Of a stretch of DNA of 64,000 nt, positions 17,335-27,694 are shown piece by piece. Positions within the stretch are counted from its first letter, which is position 1. Each line of letters opens with the position of its first letter. Location: contig NZ_JACHXO010000007.1 of the NCBI RefSeq assembly GCF_014192155.1, positions 279,959 to 343,958 of the forward strand, written 5' to 3'. Source of the stretch: Roseateles terrae (GTDB lineage: Bacteria > Pseudomonadota > Gammaproteobacteria > Burkholderiales > Burkholderiaceae_C). The notes beneath the pieces were generated by a model. It was not told the DNA's origin and made no database searches. It saw only the letters and a list, made by a program, of their open reading frames with translations. A program made the position numbers and the translations under genes.

Positions 17335-18207
17335 TCAAGCAGGTTGCGGGTCGTCCTGGTGATGCAGCGCATCGCGATAGCTGCGCAGGCTTTCCTCCGC
17401 GCAGCGCTGCACATGGCCGAGGAAGAAATTGCGGATGAACGGATGCTGCATCTGCACCACCTGCTCCAGCCCTCCATGCGCCACCAGCTGCTGGTCCGCC
17501 AGCACCGCAATGCGGTCCACCAGCGCAAACAGCGTGTCTACATCGTGGGTGACCATCACCACCGTCAGCGCCATCTCGCGCTTGAGGCTTTCGATCAGCT
17601 GCACAAAGCGTTTGGAACTGGCCGGATCCAGCCCGGCGGTGGGCTCGTCAAGGAACAGCAGTTGCGGATCCATGATCAGCGCACGCGCCAGGGACACCCG
17701 CTTGATCATGCCGCCCGACAGCTCGGACGGCATCTTCACGCCGTCCTCCGGCTTGAGCCCCACCTGCACCAGCTTCTGCATCACCAGCTCGGCGATCAGG
17801 TCCTTGGGCAGCGACTTGAGCTCACGCAGCGGCAGTGCGATGTTGTCGAAGACGGTGAGCGCCGAGAACAGCGCCCCCTGCTGGAACAGCACCCCCCAGC
17901 GGTGGCGCACCTGCGCCAGATCGGTCGCTTCGCAGTTGCCCAGGCGGTGGCCAAGCACCAGCACCTCACCTTCACTGGGCCGCTCCAGTCCGAGCATCAG
18001 GCGCAGCAGCGTCGTCTTGCCGCTGCCCGAGCCGCCGATGATGCCCAGCACCTCGCCAGCCTTCACATCCAGGCTGATGTCCTTGTGGATGCGCACGCCG
18101 CCCAGCACGGTGCCGACATGACGCACCGAAATCACCACGTCCTCGCTCACCGCGTCGCGCGGTTCTTGGCAACTGCTGCCGGACATCGAATCGATGACGC
18201 CACTCAT
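17335..18207 (-). CDS. MlaF-like ABC transporter ATPase
   Basis: This 290-residue ATPase energises the lipid transporter. Walker A is GGSGSGKTTLL, the signature is LSGGMIKRVSLARAL, and Walker B is LLFLDEPTAGLDP. The start at 18207 overlaps the permease stop by four bases (ATGA), indicating translational coupling. It resembles MlaF more than amino-acid ABC ATPases. Confidence 0.9.
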   Translation of the reverse strand: MSGVIDSMSGSSCQEPRDAVSEDVVISVRHVGTVLGGVRIHKDISLDVKAGEVLGIIGGSGSGKTTLLRLMLGLERPSEGEVLVLGHRLGNCEATDLAQVRHRWGVLFQQGALFSALTVFDNIALPLRELKSLPKDLIAELVMQKLVQVGLKPEDGVKMPSELSGGMIKRVSLARALIMDPQLLFLDEPTAGLDPASSKRFVQLIESLKREMALTVVMVTHDVDTLFALVDRIAVLADQQLVAHGGLEQVVQMQHPFIRNFFLGHVQRCAEESLRSYRDALHHQDDPQPA

Positions 18208-19442
18208 ACTTTGAGCCCCACGTTGGAGAACATCACGGCAAAGATCGCATCCACCACGATCACCATGGTGATGGAGGCCACCACCGACTGGGTCGTCCCG
18301 GCCGCCAGGCTTTCACTGTTGGGCCGGATGCGCAGACCGAAGTGGCAGGCCACAAAGGCAATCAGCACGCCGAACACCGCTGACTTCGACACCCCCAGCC
18401 ACAAATTGGCAATCGGCACCGATGCCGGCAGGCCCTGGAGAAACTGCACATAGTCCAGTCCCAGCGTGGCACGGGCAGCCAGCATGCCACCCAGCAGCAC
18501 CATGCTGCTGGTCCACACGGTGACCAGCGGCAGCGAGATGGCCAGGGCCACCATTTTGGGGAAGACAAGCCGCACGGTGTGGGAGATGCCCATCACCGAC
18601 AAGGCATCCAGTTCCTGCGTCACCCGCATGACGCCGATCTGCGCCGTCATGGCCGAGCCGCTGCGACCGGCCACCAGGATGGCCGCCAGCAAAGGCCCGA
18701 GCTCCCGCCAGACGCTGATGCCCAGGATGTTGATGACGTAGATGTCGGCGCCGAAGTTCTGCAGCTGCCGCGCGATCAGATAAGACAGCGTGATGCCGAC
18801 CAGCACGCCCACCAGCGCGGTAATGCCGAGCGCCTGCGCGCCGCTGCGGTAAATGTGGGCGGAAATGTCGGACCAGGCGACCAGACCGGGATGGCGGGCC
18901 ATGCGGCCACAGTCGCGGACGACCTGTCCGAACAACGCGATGGCGTCGATCAGATGCTCGGCCAGGTGAAACAGGGTCTGGCCCAGCTTCCAGGGGCTTT
19001 CCTTGCGATGCGGCCGGGTGGCCTTGCCGGACTTGGCACTGAGGCGCGCGAACTGGGCCTGGAACATGGCGGCGGCCGCGGTGGTGGGCCACTGCAGATC
19101 GGCTGGCTGCTGGCGACCCCAGGCCTGCCAGAGCAGCAAGGCACCGGTGGGGTCCATGCGGGCGACGGCGCTGAGGTCCCAGCGTACGCCCGACCTGGGC
19201 AGCGTGCCCAGCTCCGTCCGGAGCGCCTCCACCCGATCACGCAGGGCGAGCAGTGTCCAGTCGCCTTCGAGGCGGGCCTGGACCTCATTGCCGGCATCGC
19301 TTCGCAACAGCCGAGGGGTGCTGTCGGTCGAGGTGGCCGAGGCGGCGCCAGCCGCAGAAGCGTCGGACGCGGACGTGTCGGTGCCGGCCGTCCTGGAGGC
19401 GGGTGCGGGTGACGGTGCGGGAGTTGGGGGCGTGGGCTCCAT
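18204..19442 (-). CDS. MlaE-like ABC permease with N-terminal STAS-like domain
   Basis: This protein of about 412 residues carries a Pro/Ala-rich leader, then an STAS-like domain (about 45-135) with WDLSAVARMDPTGALLLW, then a permease of the MlaE/YrbE family (about 155-412) with five to six membrane segments and RSGSAMTAQIGVMRVTQELDAL, the family's conserved loop. In MlaB-type systems the STAS domain is a separate subunit, so this is a fusion of MlaB-like and MlaE-like parts. A GTG at 19451 would add three residues. It is the first gene of the transporter operon. Confidence 0.88.
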   Translation of the reverse strand: MEPTPPTPAPSPAPASRTAGTDTSASDASAAGAASATSTDSTPRLLRSDAGNEVQARLEGDWTLLALRDRVEALRTELGTLPRSGVRWDLSAVARMDPTGALLLWQAWGRQQPADLQWPTTAAAAMFQAQFARLSAKSGKATRPHRKESPWKLGQTLFHLAEHLIDAIALFGQVVRDCGRMARHPGLVAWSDISAHIYRSGAQALGITALVGVLVGITLSYLIARQLQNFGADIYVINILGISVWRELGPLLAAILVAGRSGSAMTAQIGVMRVTQELDALSVMGISHTVRLVFPKMVALAISLPLVTVWTSSMVLLGGMLAARATLGLDYVQFLQGLPASVPIANLWLGVSKSAVFGVLIAFVACHFGLRIRPNSESLAAGTTQSVVASITMVIVVDAIFAVMFSNVGLKV

Positions 19443-19521
19443 GACCCGCACAGCATAACGGCCCCGCGTTGCGGTCAGACCGTTGCGGGGTCAAAGCCGA
19501 AAGCGCGGCGCACAAAGCAAA

Positions 19522-19551
19522 ACGCCTGATACTTTGCAGTACCAGGCGTTC
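19522..19551 (-). terminator. terminator of the tRNA-Pro transcript
   Basis: On the minus strand AACGCCTGGTACT pairs with AGTATCAGGCGTT around a GCAA tetraloop, 14 nt after the tRNA, followed by TTGCTTTG. Confidence 0.8.
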
Positions 19552-19565
19552 AGTCTTCTTATAAA

Positions 19566-19642
19566 TGGTCGGGGTGGCGGGATTCGAACTCGCGACCCCT
19601 TGCACCCCATGCAAGTGCGCTACCAGGCTGCGCTACACCCCG
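19566..19642 (-). tRNA. tRNA-Pro (anticodon GGG)
   Basis: The 77-nt gene includes an encoded CCA. The acceptor arm CGGGGTG pairs with CACCCCG; the anticodon arm CTTGC/GCAAG encloses ATGGGGT, giving anticodon GGG that reads CCC. The T-arm carries GTTCGAATC. It follows the MerR-type gene at the end of the thrS-pheST-ihfA block, the usual Burkholderiales order. Confidence 0.97.
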
Positions 19643-19676
19643 ACGAAGACTTAGATTCTATACGCGTTTTGAACGC

Positions 19677-20216
19677 TCACGCAAGCAAACTCTCGCGAAT
19701 GGCCAACAATTCTTCTCTCACCTGTTCGAGAGAGAGTTTGTCCAGCGGCACCGTCGTGTGCGCCGCGCCGTCCGACACACCAGCCGCGCGGGCCCGATAC
19801 GGCTCACGGAACCCATCGCGCAACAGAGGATCGCGCAGATGCGAATCCACCAGCTGCGAATCCTGCAGATGCAAGTGGGTGGACTGCTCTGCCGCCGCCA
19901 TCGCTTCCGCACGAAATTCCTGGGCTTGCGTGGCCGGACTCTGACCGGCATGGATGCCGTGCGCCGCTTCAGTCAGCTGATTCCGGGCCCCGCTGATGGT
20001 GAAGCCCTGGTCATACAGCAGGTCACGAATGCGGCGGATCAGCAGCACTTCGTGATGCTGGTAGTAGCGGCGGTTGCCGCGCCGCTTCATCGGCTTGAGC
20101 TGGGTGAATTCCTGTTCCCAATAGCGCAGCACATACGGCTTCACGCCGCACAACTCACTCACCTCACCGATGGTGAAGTAGCGCTTGGCGGGAATGGCGG
20201 GAAGCGTGATGTCCAT
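19677..20216 (-). CDS. MerR-family transcriptional regulator
   Basis: This 179-residue protein has an N-terminal MerR winged helix-turn-helix (about residues 11-80): RYFTIGEVSELCGVKPYVLR, followed by YWEQEF and the wing RRGNRRYY. The C-terminal half is Ala/Gln-rich with no metal-binding Cys motif, so it is not a mercury or copper sensor. This MerR-like gene downstream of ihfA is conserved in many proteobacteria; its target is not clear. Confidence 0.88.
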   Translation of the reverse strand: MDITLPAIPAKRYFTIGEVSELCGVKPYVLRYWEQEFTQLKPMKRRGNRRYYQHHEVLLIRRIRDLLYDQGFTISGARNQLTEAAHGIHAGQSPATQAQEFRAEAMAAAEQSTHLHLQDSQLVDSHLRDPLLRDGFREPYRARAAGVSDGAAHTTVPLDKLSLEQVREELLAIRESLLA

Positions 20217-20256
20217 TGGAATCAGGTGCTCCGGCAGCTGGGACGGAGGTCAGACT

Positions 20257-20622
20257 CTACTCGAAGTCTCCGGCAGCGGGCGCGTTCCCTTGCACAGCTT
20301 CTTTCAATTTGTGACTGGCGTGAAATGTGACGACGTTGCGCGCCTTGATGGGGATCGCTTCGCCGGTGCGCGGGTTGCGTCCGGGGCGCGGTGCCTTGCG
20401 ACGGATGTTGAAGTTGCCGAATCCGGACAGCTTCACCTCACGACCGCTGGAGAGGCTGTCGTGAATGATGTCGAAGAAGGCTTCGACCATGTCCTTGGAT
20501 TCACGCTTGTTCAGTCCGAGCTTGTCGAACAGCAGTTCGGCGAGCTCCGCCTTGGTCAGCGTCGGCGTTTCGAGGCTGCCCAGCAGCACCCGCGCCTGTT
20601 CCTTGATGTCATCGTCGCTCAT
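20257..20622 (-). CDS. ihfA: integration host factor subunit alpha
   Basis: This 121-residue DNA-bending protein has the HU/IHF fold. It shows [20 protein letters not shown], the DNA-arm [18 protein letters not shown] and the conserved Pro-containing beta-ribbon. With IhfB it bends DNA at specific sites to organise promoters and recombination complexes. The location right after pheT is the classic proteobacterial order. It has a short C-terminal extension beyond the E. coli protein. Confidence 0.95.
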   Translation of the reverse strand: MSDDDIKEQARVLLGSLETPTLTKAELAELLFDKLGLNKRESKDMVEAFFDIIHDSLSSGREVKLSGFGNFNIRRKAPRPGRNPRTGEAIPIKARNVVTFHASHKLKEAVQGNAPAAGDFE

Positions 20623-20726
20623 CGGCTTCCCTCTCCTCTCCCGCGTCCTCGTTCCGCATGCCCCTCGGTCGAAGCCCCCTGCTTGCGGGGGGTCCTGACC
20701 GGAGGGCTGCCGCTCCTGGCCCGGCG

Positions 20727-23144
20727 TCAGCCCCGCAGACGAGCGCCGAGCCGCGCCGACAGCTGGTTCACCACCTTGCTGACGGCCTGCTCGATACGTT
20801 CATCGGTCAGGGTGTTGTCGTCGTCCAGCAGTTCCAGGCGTACCGCCAGGCTCCGCTCGCCGGCTTTGAGCTCGGCCGTCGGCTCCGCCGGCTTGAAGAC
20901 GTCAAACAACCGGGCGGAGCGTACCAGGGTCTCGCCGCTGCCGTGGATGGCATCCATCAGCGCGGCATGCGTCACCTGTTCGCTGACGATGACGGCCAGG
21001 TCACGCTGCACCGCCTGCAGACGGGCCACCCCCTTGCCTTGCGGCACCAGGCGCGACAGCACCGCATCCAGCGCCAGCTCGAACAGCACGGGTGCCGAGC
21101 TCAGCTCGTAGCTCTGACGCCACTTGGGATGCAGCTCGCCCACCACGCCGATCTCGACGCCGTCCAGCAGCACACGGGCGCTGCGGCCCGGATGCAGCGC
21201 CGGGTGTTCCGCAGCCTCAAACTGCAGCTGGCGCGGCGCAAACAGCGCTTCCAGGTCGCCCTTCACATCGAAGAAGTCCACCGGGCGGTCCCGCTCGGCC
21301 CACTGCTGCTGCTCGGCCGGGCCCCAGGCCAGACCGGCCAGGCGCAGCGGCTGGCGCACGCCGGCGATGGTGGTGTCGCTCTCCTGCACCGAGGCATCCC
21401 GCAGGAAGACACGGCCGATCTCGAACACACGCACCCGCGGCGCCTTGCGCGACAGGTTGTTGCGCAAGACCTGGATCAGGCTGCCCATCAGGCTGCTGCG
21501 CATCACCGCCAGCGGCGCGGCAATCGGATTCAGCAGCTGGATCGGCTGCTCATTGCCGGCCAGCTCGCGTTCCCAGCGCGCTTCAACGAAGCTGAAGTTG
21601 ATCGTTTCGAAGTAGTCGCGTGCGGCCATTGCGTGGCGCAGCGCATGCACGCTGCGGCGCGTCTCGCTCGGCACCTTGCCGACCACCGGCGCGAGCGGCG
21701 GCGTCGCCGGCAGGCGGGTGTACCCCAGCACCCGCACCACTTCCTCGATCAGATCTTCTTCGATCTGAATATCGAAACGGAAGGTCGGCGGCACCACCGT
21801 CAACACGCCGGGGGCGGTGACGCTGAATTCCAGGCCCAGACGGGTGAAGACGGTTTCGCAATCGGCCTGCGTCACCGGCATGCCGATGACCTTCGCGGCG
21901 CGCTCAACACGCAGCGCCACCGGCTTGCGCTCGGGCAGGGCCACGACGTGATCGTCCATCGGACCGGCCTGGCCGCCGCAGATCTCGAGGATCAACTGGG
22001 TGATGCGCTCGATGTGGTCGGTCGTGCCGGACGGATCCACGCCCCGCTCGAAGCGGTGACCCGCATCGGTCGAGAAGTTGAAGCGCCGCGAGCGGCCCAT
22101 GACCGCCTTCGGCCACCAGAATGCGGCTTCCACATAGACATTGGTGGTGTCGTCCGAGACGGCGGTGGCGTCGCCGCCCATGATGCCGGCCAGGGACTCG
22201 ACCTGCTGGCTGTCGGCGATGACGCCCACCGTGTCATCCAGCTCGATGGTGTTGCCATTGAGCAGCTTGAGCTGTTCGCCCTTGCGGCCCCAGCGCACCA
22301 CCAGCTCGTTGTGGATCTTGTCCAGATCGAAGATGTGGGAGGGGCGGCCCAGCTCGAACATCACGTAGTTGGAGATGTCCACCAGCGGCGACACCGAACG
22401 CTGACCGCAACGGGCCAGGCGGTCCACCATCCAGGCAGGCGTTTGCGCTTTGGTGTTGACGCCGCGCACGATGCGGCCGGAGAAACGTCCGCACAGGTCG
22501 GCCGCTTCCACACGCACCGGCAGCTTGTCCGGGTGGGCCACGGCTGCGGGCGTGATCTGCGGCGCCATCAGCGGCGCACCGGTGAGCGCCGACACTTCGC
22601 GGGCGATGCCGTAGACGCTCAGCGCATGGGCCAGGTTGGGCGTGAGCTTGAGGGTGAACAGCGTGTCGTCGAGCTTCAGGTGCTCGCGGATGTTCTGGCC
22701 CAGCGGCGCATCCGCGGCCAGTTCCAGCAGGCCGCCGTGGTCCTCGGAGAGCTTGAGCTCCCGGGCCGAGCACAGCATGCCGAAGCTCTCCACACCGCGC
22801 AGCTTGCCGACCTTGATCTTGAACGGCTTGCCGTCTTCGCCCGGGGGCAGTTCGGCGCCCACGGTGGCCAGCGGCACGCGGATGCCGACGCGCGCATTGG
22901 GAGCGCCGCAGACGATCTGCAGCAGCTCCGGCCCACCGGCATTGACCTTGCACACACGCAGGCGGTCCGCATCCGGATGCTGGACGGCTTCAACGATCTC
23001 GGCCACCACGATGCCGTGGAACGGCGGCGCGACCGGACGGAGTTCTTCCACTTCCAGGCCGGACATGGTCAGCAGTTCGGCCAGCTCTTGGGTGTTCAGC
23101 GCAGGATTGCAAAAGGCCCGCAGCCAGGACTCAGGGAATTGCAT
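20727..23144 (-). CDS. pheT: phenylalanine-tRNA ligase beta subunit
   Basis: This 805-residue subunit pairs with PheS to charge tRNA-Phe and to edit Tyr-tRNA. The start is [14 protein letters not shown]. An N-terminal tRNA-binding domain (EMAP-like, about 40-150), the B3/B4 editing region around residues 210-390, the B5 domain, and the C-terminal ferredoxin-like anticodon-binding domain (about 710-805) are in the normal order and length. It begins 21 nt after the pheS stop. Confidence 0.96.
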   Translation of the reverse strand: MQFPESWLRAFCNPALNTQELAELLTMSGLEVEELRPVAPPFHGIVVAEIVEAVQHPDADRLRVCKVNAGGPELLQIVCGAPNARVGIRVPLATVGAELPPGEDGKPFKIKVGKLRGVESFGMLCSARELKLSEDHGGLLELAADAPLGQNIREHLKLDDTLFTLKLTPNLAHALSVYGIAREVSALTGAPLMAPQITPAAVAHPDKLPVRVEAADLCGRFSGRIVRGVNTKAQTPAWMVDRLARCGQRSVSPLVDISNYVMFELGRPSHIFDLDKIHNELVVRWGRKGEQLKLLNGNTIELDDTVGVIADSQQVESLAGIMGGDATAVSDDTTNVYVEAAFWWPKAVMGRSRRFNFSTDAGHRFERGVDPSGTTDHIERITQLILEICGGQAGPMDDHVVALPERKPVALRVERAAKVIGMPVTQADCETVFTRLGLEFSVTAPGVLTVVPPTFRFDIQIEEDLIEEVVRVLGYTRLPATPPLAPVVGKVPSETRRSVHALRHAMAARDYFETINFSFVEARWERELAGNEQPIQLLNPIAAPLAVMRSSLMGSLIQVLRNNLSRKAPRVRVFEIGRVFLRDASVQESDTTIAGVRQPLRLAGLAWGPAEQQQWAERDRPVDFFDVKGDLEALFAPRQLQFEAAEHPALHPGRSARVLLDGVEIGVVGELHPKWRQSYELSSAPVLFELALDAVLSRLVPQGKGVARLQAVQRDLAVIVSEQVTHAALMDAIHGSGETLVRSARLFDVFKPAEPTAELKAGERSLAVRLELLDDDNTLTDERIEQAVSKVVNQLSARLGARLRG

Positions 23145-23165
23145 GTCGATGTCTTTCGGGCTTTT

Positions 23166-24203
23166 TTACTTGAATTGCGACAGGAAACGCAGATCGCCAT
23201 CAAAGAACAGGCGCAGGTCGTTGACCCCGTAACGCAGCATCGCCAGACGGTCGATGCCGGAGCCGAAGGCAAAACCGATGTAGCGCTCCGGATCCAGGCC
23301 CATGTTGCGGATGACCTGCGGATGCACCTGACCGGAGCCGGACACTTCCAGCCATCGGCCCTTGAGCGGACCGGACCCGAACATCATGTCGATTTCGGCG
23401 CTGGGCTCGGTGAAGGGGAAGTAGCTCGGGCGGAAGCGGATCTCCATGTCAGTCGTCTCGAAGAACTGCTGCATGAAGTTGACGTAAACCGACTTCAGAT
23501 CCTTGAAGCTGATGTTCTCGCCCACCCACAGGCCTTCGACCTGGTGGAACATGGGGGAGTGGGTGGCGTCGCTGTCCACGCGATAGGTGCGGCCCGGCGC
23601 GATCACCCGGATCTCGGGCATGGCCTGACCCGCATCGATCAGATGCCGATGCTTCTTCACATGCTGCACCGCATAGCGGATCTGCATCGGGCTGGTGTGG
23701 GTGCGCAGCACATAGCCGTTCTCGACATAGAACGTGTCGTGCATCGACCGCGCCGGATGGTCGGCCGGCGTGTTGAGCGCGGTGAAGTTGAACCAGTCGT
23801 TCTCGATCTCCGGGCCGTCGGCCACGTCAAATCCCATCGAACCGAAGATCGCTTCGATGCGCTCCATGGCGCGGGTGATGGGATGCAGGCCGCCGGTGCC
23901 GCGCTGGCGACCCGGCAGGGTGACGTCCAGGGCTTCGGCCTTGAGCTGCTGCTCGAGTTCGGCATCGGCCAGCGCCTGGCGACGAGCGGTCAGGGCCGCT
24001 TCGATGCCTTGCTTGAGCTGGTTGATCTCGGCGCCGCGCGTCTTCTTTTCTTCGACCGGCAGCTTGACCAGCCCCTTCATCAGCTCGGTCACCTGGCCGG
24101 TCTTGCCCAGAAATCGGGCTTTGGCGTTTTCCAGGTCGGCGGGGGTGGCGGCGGCGGCGAATTCACCGCGGGCCTGTTGCAGCAATTGATCGAGATCGTT
24201 CAT
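23166..24203 (-). CDS. pheS: phenylalanine-tRNA ligase alpha subunit
   Basis: This 345-residue class II synthetase subunit has an N-terminal coiled coil, then motif 1 around [19 protein letters not shown], motif 2 with [15 protein letters not shown], and motif 3 [18 protein letters not shown] use the ATG at 24203 ([10 protein letters not shown]); the open frame continues further 5' but only through the rplT-pheS terminator region. It is preceded by a terminator-like hairpin, see 24238-24266. Confidence 0.95.
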   Translation of the reverse strand: MNDLDQLLQQARGEFAAAATPADLENAKARFLGKTGQVTELMKGLVKLPVEEKKTRGAEINQLKQGIEAALTARRQALADAELEQQLKAEALDVTLPGRQRGTGGLHPITRAMERIEAIFGSMGFDVADGPEIENDWFNFTALNTPADHPARSMHDTFYVENGYVLRTHTSPMQIRYAVQHVKKHRHLIDAGQAMPEIRVIAPGRTYRVDSDATHSPMFHQVEGLWVGENISFKDLKSVYVNFMQQFFETTDMEIRFRPSYFPFTEPSAEIDMMFGSGPLKGRWLEVSGSGQVHPQVIRNMGLDPERYIGFAFGSGIDRLAMLRYGVNDLRLFFDGDLRFLSQFK

Positions 24204-24237
24204 CGCGGGGCGACTCAATTCGGAACAGACAATAAGA

Positions 24238-24266
24238 AAAGGCCGAACACCGAGGTGTCGGCCTTT
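24238..24266 (-). terminator. intrinsic terminator upstream of pheS
   Basis: On the minus strand AAAGGCCGA pairs with TCGGCCTTT, with further CAC/GTG pairs inside, followed by TCTTATTG. It lies between rplT and pheS, so reading past it is needed for pheST expression from the upstream promoter. A second hairpin (24276-24293, GCCTCGG-TTCG-CCGAGGC on the minus strand) sits just before it and shares the CCTCGG sequence, so the two could compete. No Phe-rich leader peptide was found. Confidence 0.75.
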
Positions 24267-24331
24267 GAAAAGGGCGCCTCGGCGAACCGAGGCTGCCACA
24301 GCCCCCCGCTTGCGCGGACGGCCGGCGGCAA

Positions 24332-24688
24332 TTAAGCGAGAGCGGCCTTCACCTTGGCGAAGATGCTGGCAAAACCAGCAGGATCGTTGACGGCGAGATC
24401 AGCCAGGACCTTGCGGTCGATGTCGATCTGGGCCTTCTTCAGGCCAGCCACGAACTTGCTGTAGCTCAGACCCAGGCCACGGCTTGCCGCGTTGATACGG
24501 GCAATCCACAGCTGGCGGAACACGCGCTTCTTGGCACGGCGGTCACGGTAGGCGTATTGGCCCGCCTTCATCACCGCCTGTTTGGCGATGCGGAAGACGT
24601 TCTTACGACGACCACGGAAGCCCTTGGCCAGAGCCAGGACCTTCTTGTGACGAGCACGTGCGGTAACACCACGTTTGACGCGAGGCAT
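24332..24688 (-). CDS. rplT: 50S ribosomal protein L20
   Basis: This 118-residue basic protein binds 23S rRNA and is needed early in 50S assembly. The sequence begins [20 protein letters not shown] and includes [20 protein letters not shown], matching L20. It follows rpmI in the usual infC-rpmI-rplT order. In E. coli L20 also represses this operon. Confidence 0.98.
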   Translation of the reverse strand: MPRVKRGVTARARHKKVLALAKGFRGRRKNVFRIAKQAVMKAGQYAYRDRRAKKRVFRQLWIARINAASRGLGLSYSKFVAGLKKAQIDIDRKVLADLAVNDPAGFASIFAKVKAALA

Positions 24689-24714
24689 GTTGTATCTCCT
24701 TCTCTACAGCTGGA

Positions 24715-24918
24715 TTACAGACCAGCGAAAGGCAACATCGCAGCGATGTGGCCCATGTTGGTCTCATGCACGTTCGCGGCGCCGCGGAGCTGACGCTTGT
24801 TCTTCGTGGTCTTCTTGGTCAGGATGTGGCGCTTGAACGCCTGACCGCGCTTGACGGTACCACCCGGACGAACGCGAAAACGCTTTTTCGCGCTGCTCTT
24901 GGTCTTCATTTTGGGCAT
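24715..24918 (-). CDS. rpmI: 50S ribosomal protein L35
   Basis: This 67-residue basic protein begins [20 protein letters not shown], a clear L35. It sits between infC and rplT, 26 nt before rplT, and is part of the same operon. Confidence 0.98.
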   Translation of the reverse strand: MPKMKTKSSAKKRFRVRPGGTVKRGQAFKRHILTKKTTKNKRQLRGAANVHETNMGHIAAMLPFAGL

Positions 24919-25057
24919 GACTGCTCCTTAGAAATGCGTCCCTCCAGGCGGCCTCGGGGAAACCGCTGCACTTGATGGCCTGAAGGAGACTAATAAACCC
25001 GCCGACGACCAGATCGACGGGCTGAACCTGGGTGATCGGTGCCGATCAAGCGCTCAA

Positions 25058-25606
25058 TCAGGAGCGCTTCTTCGGTGCCAGCACCATGATCATCTGGCGA
25101 CCTTCGAGCTTGGGCATGTGCTCCACCACCGCCACATCCGCCAGTTCATCGCGGATGCGCTCCAGCATGCGCATGCCGATGTCCTGGTGGGTGATCTCGC
25201 GGCCGCGGTAGCGCAGCGTGACCTTGCCCTTGTCGCCGTCTTCAGCAATGAAGCGACGCAGATTGCGCATCTTGATCTGGTAGTCGCCTTCGTCCGTACC
25301 CGGACGGAATTTGACTTCCTTGACCTCGATGACCTTCTGCTTCGACTTGGCTTCCGCGGCGCGCTTCTGCTCCTGGTACTTGAACTTGCCGTAATCCATC
25401 AGCCGGCAGACCGGCGGATTGGCAGTGGCGGCGATTTCGACCAGGTCGACGTCCAGTTCTCCGGCCATACGAAGCGCTTCCTGAATGCTCACGATGCCGA
25501 TGGGCTCGTTTTCAGGACCATTCAGACGAACTTCGGGGGCGAGGATTTCACGGTTCAGCCGATGCTTACGCTCGGGAATCGCACGACGGTCAGCAAAAGT
25601 AGCGAT
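25058..25606 (-). CDS. infC: translation initiation factor IF-3, ATC start
   Basis: This 182-residue factor prevents premature 50S joining and checks start codons. The reading frame at 25492 is too short: an in-frame extension upstream encodes [20 protein letters not shown] and then [18 protein letters not shown], which is the conserved IF-3 N-terminus. The frame is closed by TGA a few codons before ATC at 25606, and AAAGGT lies about seven nt upstream. Rare start codons on infC are known (ATT in E. coli) and let IF-3 limit its own synthesis. The C-terminal domain contains [20 protein letters not shown]. Confidence 0.9.
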   Translation of the reverse strand: MATFADRRAIPERKHRLNREILAPEVRLNGPENEPIGIVSIQEALRMAGELDVDLVEIAATANPPVCRLMDYGKFKYQEQKRAAEAKSKQKVIEVKEVKFRPGTDEGDYQIKMRNLRRFIAEDGDKGKVTLRYRGREITHQDIGMRMLERIRDELADVAVVEHMPKLEGRQMIMVLAPKKRS

Positions 25607-25672
25607 GGTGGTTACCTTTCAGCGAGCCTTGGCGGGGCCCGGATGATCAACAAATAGCAAAGCGCGCCCGAC

Positions 25673-27592
25673 TCAGGCCTTCTCAGCGATGGTGGAAGAC
25701 AGCTTTGCAGCGAAGTCTTCCAGCGACATCACCCCCAGGTCCTGGTTGCCACGGGCGCGCACCGCAACAGCGCCGTTCGCCTTCTCTTTGTCGCCAACGA
25801 CGAGGATGAACGGAGTCTTTTGCAGGGAATGCTCGCGGATTTTATACGTGATCTTTTCGTTCCGCAAATCGGCCTGGACCCTAACCCCTTGTTTTTGCAG
25901 CGTTTTCACAATTTCACTGACGTAATCCGCTTGCGCATCAGTGATATTGGCCACAACGACCTGGGTTGGCGCCAGCCAAACGGGCAGCGCGCCGGCATGC
26001 TGTTCGATCAGAATACCGATAAAGCGCTCCAGCGAACCGACGATGGCGCGGTGCAGCATCACCGGGGTGTGACGCTCGCCGTCTTCCGCCACGTACTCGG
26101 CGCCCAGGCGACCCGGCATGGAGAAGTCCACCTGCATCGTGCCGCACTGCCACTGGCGGCCGATGGCGTCCTTGAGCGTGTATTCGATCTTCGGGCCGTA
26201 GAAGGCGCCGTCGCCCGGGGCGATGATGAATTCCACGCCCGACGCGCGCAGCGACTCCATCAGGGCGAATTCGGCCTTGTCCCACACCTCATCGGAACCA
26301 ATACGGGCTTCCGGCCGGGTCGCGACCTTGTAGATGATGTCGGTGAAGCCGAAGTCCTTGTAGACCTTTTGCAGCAGCGCGGTGTAGGCCACGCATTCGG
26401 CCAGGATCTGGTCTTCGGTGCAGAAGATGTGGCCATCGTCCTGCGTGAAGCCGCGCACCCGCATGATGCCGTGCAGGCCGCCGGTGGGCTCATTGCGGTG
26501 GCACTGGCCAAACTCGCCGAAGCGCAGCGGCAGATCGCGGTAGCTCTTGATGCCGTGCTTGAAGATCAGGATGTGGCCGGGGCAGTTCATCGGCTTGAGC
26601 GCGTAGTCGCGCTTTTCCGATTCGGTCGTGAACATGTTGTCGCGGTACTTGTCCCAGTGGCCGGTGGCTTCCCAAAGCGACTTGTCCAGCAGCTGCGGGC
26701 CTTTGACCTCCTGGTAGCCGTTGTCGCGGTAGACGCGGCGCATGTACTGCTCCACCTCTTGCCAGACCGTCCAGCCCTTGGGATGCCAGAACACCACGCC
26801 GGGTGCGTGCTCGTCGATATGGAACAGGTCCAGGTCCTTGCCAAGCTTGCGGTGATCGCGCTTCTCGGCCTCTTCCAGCATGCGCAGATAGGCGGCCAGG
26901 TCGTCCTTGGTGGCCCAGGCGGTGCCGTAGATGCGCTGCAGCTGTTCATTGCGATGGTCACCACGCCAGTAGGCGCCGGCCACCTTCATCAGCTTGAAGT
27001 GCTTGAGCTTGCCGGTGGAAGGCACGTGCGGGCCGCGGCACAGGTCGGTGAAACCGCCTTCGGCATACAGCGACACATCTTCATTGGCCGGGATGCTGGC
27101 GATGATCTCGGCCTTGTAAGCCTCGCCGATGCCCTTGAAGTAGCTGACGGCTTCGTCGCGCGGCAGCACCGAGCGCGTCACCTTCTCGTCCTTCTTCGCC
27201 AGCTCGCTCATCTTGGCTTCGATGGCGGCCAGATCTTCGGGCGTGAAGGGGCGCTTGTAGGAGAAGTCGTAGTAGAAGCCGTTCTCGATGACCGGGCCGA
27301 TGGTGACCTGGGCTTCGGGGAACAGTTCCTTGACCGCATAGGCCAGCAGGTGAGCCGTCGAGTGGCGGATCACTTCCAGGCCGTCGGGATCTTTTTCGGT
27401 GACGATGGCCAGCGGCATGTCACGGTCGATCAGGTAGCTGGTGTCGACCAGCCTGGCGTCATCGCCGCTGCCGATGCGGCCGGCCAGAGCGGCCTTGGCC
27501 AGACCCGTGCCGATGGAAGCTGCCACGTCCGCGACGGTGACCGGTTGGGGGAACTCGCGCTTGGAACCGTCAGGCAGTTGGATGGAAATCAT
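25673..27592 (-). CDS. thrS: threonine-tRNA ligase
   Basis: This 639-residue class II synthetase charges tRNA-Thr and edits Ser-tRNA. Parts in order: TGS domain ([10 protein letters not shown]), the SAD/editing domain with [12 protein letters not shown], the catalytic core with [10 protein letters not shown], the zinc ligands of the core and motif 3 near the C-terminal [11 protein letters not shown], then the anticodon-binding domain. The start ATG is at 27592; a longer frame to 27667 runs through the terminator upstream. It heads the operon and has a leader and terminator, see the entries at 27611 and 27695. Confidence 0.96.
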   Translation of the reverse strand: MISIQLPDGSKREFPQPVTVADVAASIGTGLAKAALAGRIGSGDDARLVDTSYLIDRDMPLAIVTEKDPDGLEVIRHSTAHLLAYAVKELFPEAQVTIGPVIENGFYYDFSYKRPFTPEDLAAIEAKMSELAKKDEKVTRSVLPRDEAVSYFKGIGEAYKAEIIASIPANEDVSLYAEGGFTDLCRGPHVPSTGKLKHFKLMKVAGAYWRGDHRNEQLQRIYGTAWATKDDLAAYLRMLEEAEKRDHRKLGKDLDLFHIDEHAPGVVFWHPKGWTVWQEVEQYMRRVYRDNGYQEVKGPQLLDKSLWEATGHWDKYRDNMFTTESEKRDYALKPMNCPGHILIFKHGIKSYRDLPLRFGEFGQCHRNEPTGGLHGIMRVRGFTQDDGHIFCTEDQILAECVAYTALLQKVYKDFGFTDIIYKVATRPEARIGSDEVWDKAEFALMESLRASGVEFIIAPGDGAFYGPKIEYTLKDAIGRQWQCGTMQVDFSMPGRLGAEYVAEDGERHTPVMLHRAIVGSLERFIGILIEQHAGALPVWLAPTQVVVANITDAQADYVSEIVKTLQKQGVRVQADLRNEKITYKIREHSLQKTPFILVVGDKEKANGAVAVRARGNQDLGVMSLEDFAAKLSSTIAEKA

Positions 27593-27610
27593 GAAATTGC
27601 TCCAGAAAAC

Positions 27611-27640
27611 AAAAAAGCGCGGCCACTTGCCGCGCTTTTT
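27611..27640 (-). terminator. attenuator terminator in the thrS leader
   Basis: On the minus strand, AAAAAGCGCGGC pairs with GCCGCGCTTTTT around AAGTG, followed by more T and then TTTTCTGG, giving a strong intrinsic terminator about 20 nt before thrS. It can only act on thrS transcription, so it is a leader terminator. The 5' arm GCGCGGC can instead pair with GCCGCG at 27684-27692, just after the leader stop codon, forming an alternative structure without the terminator. Confidence 0.85.
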
Positions 27641-27694
27641 CTGGGGGCTGCCCGGGGGGAGCAGCAAAGAAAGACGTGAACGAGCCGCGGCCGA

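Noticed and set aside
24204..24299. Possible Phe leader peptide within the in-frame region before pheS
   Set aside because: The frame has only two scattered Phe codons, no clear start with ribosome site and runs straight into pheS.
20658..24335. 1225-codon open frame opposite pheT and pheS
   Set aside because: It spans two clear synthetase genes; long antisense frames are expected at this G+C content.
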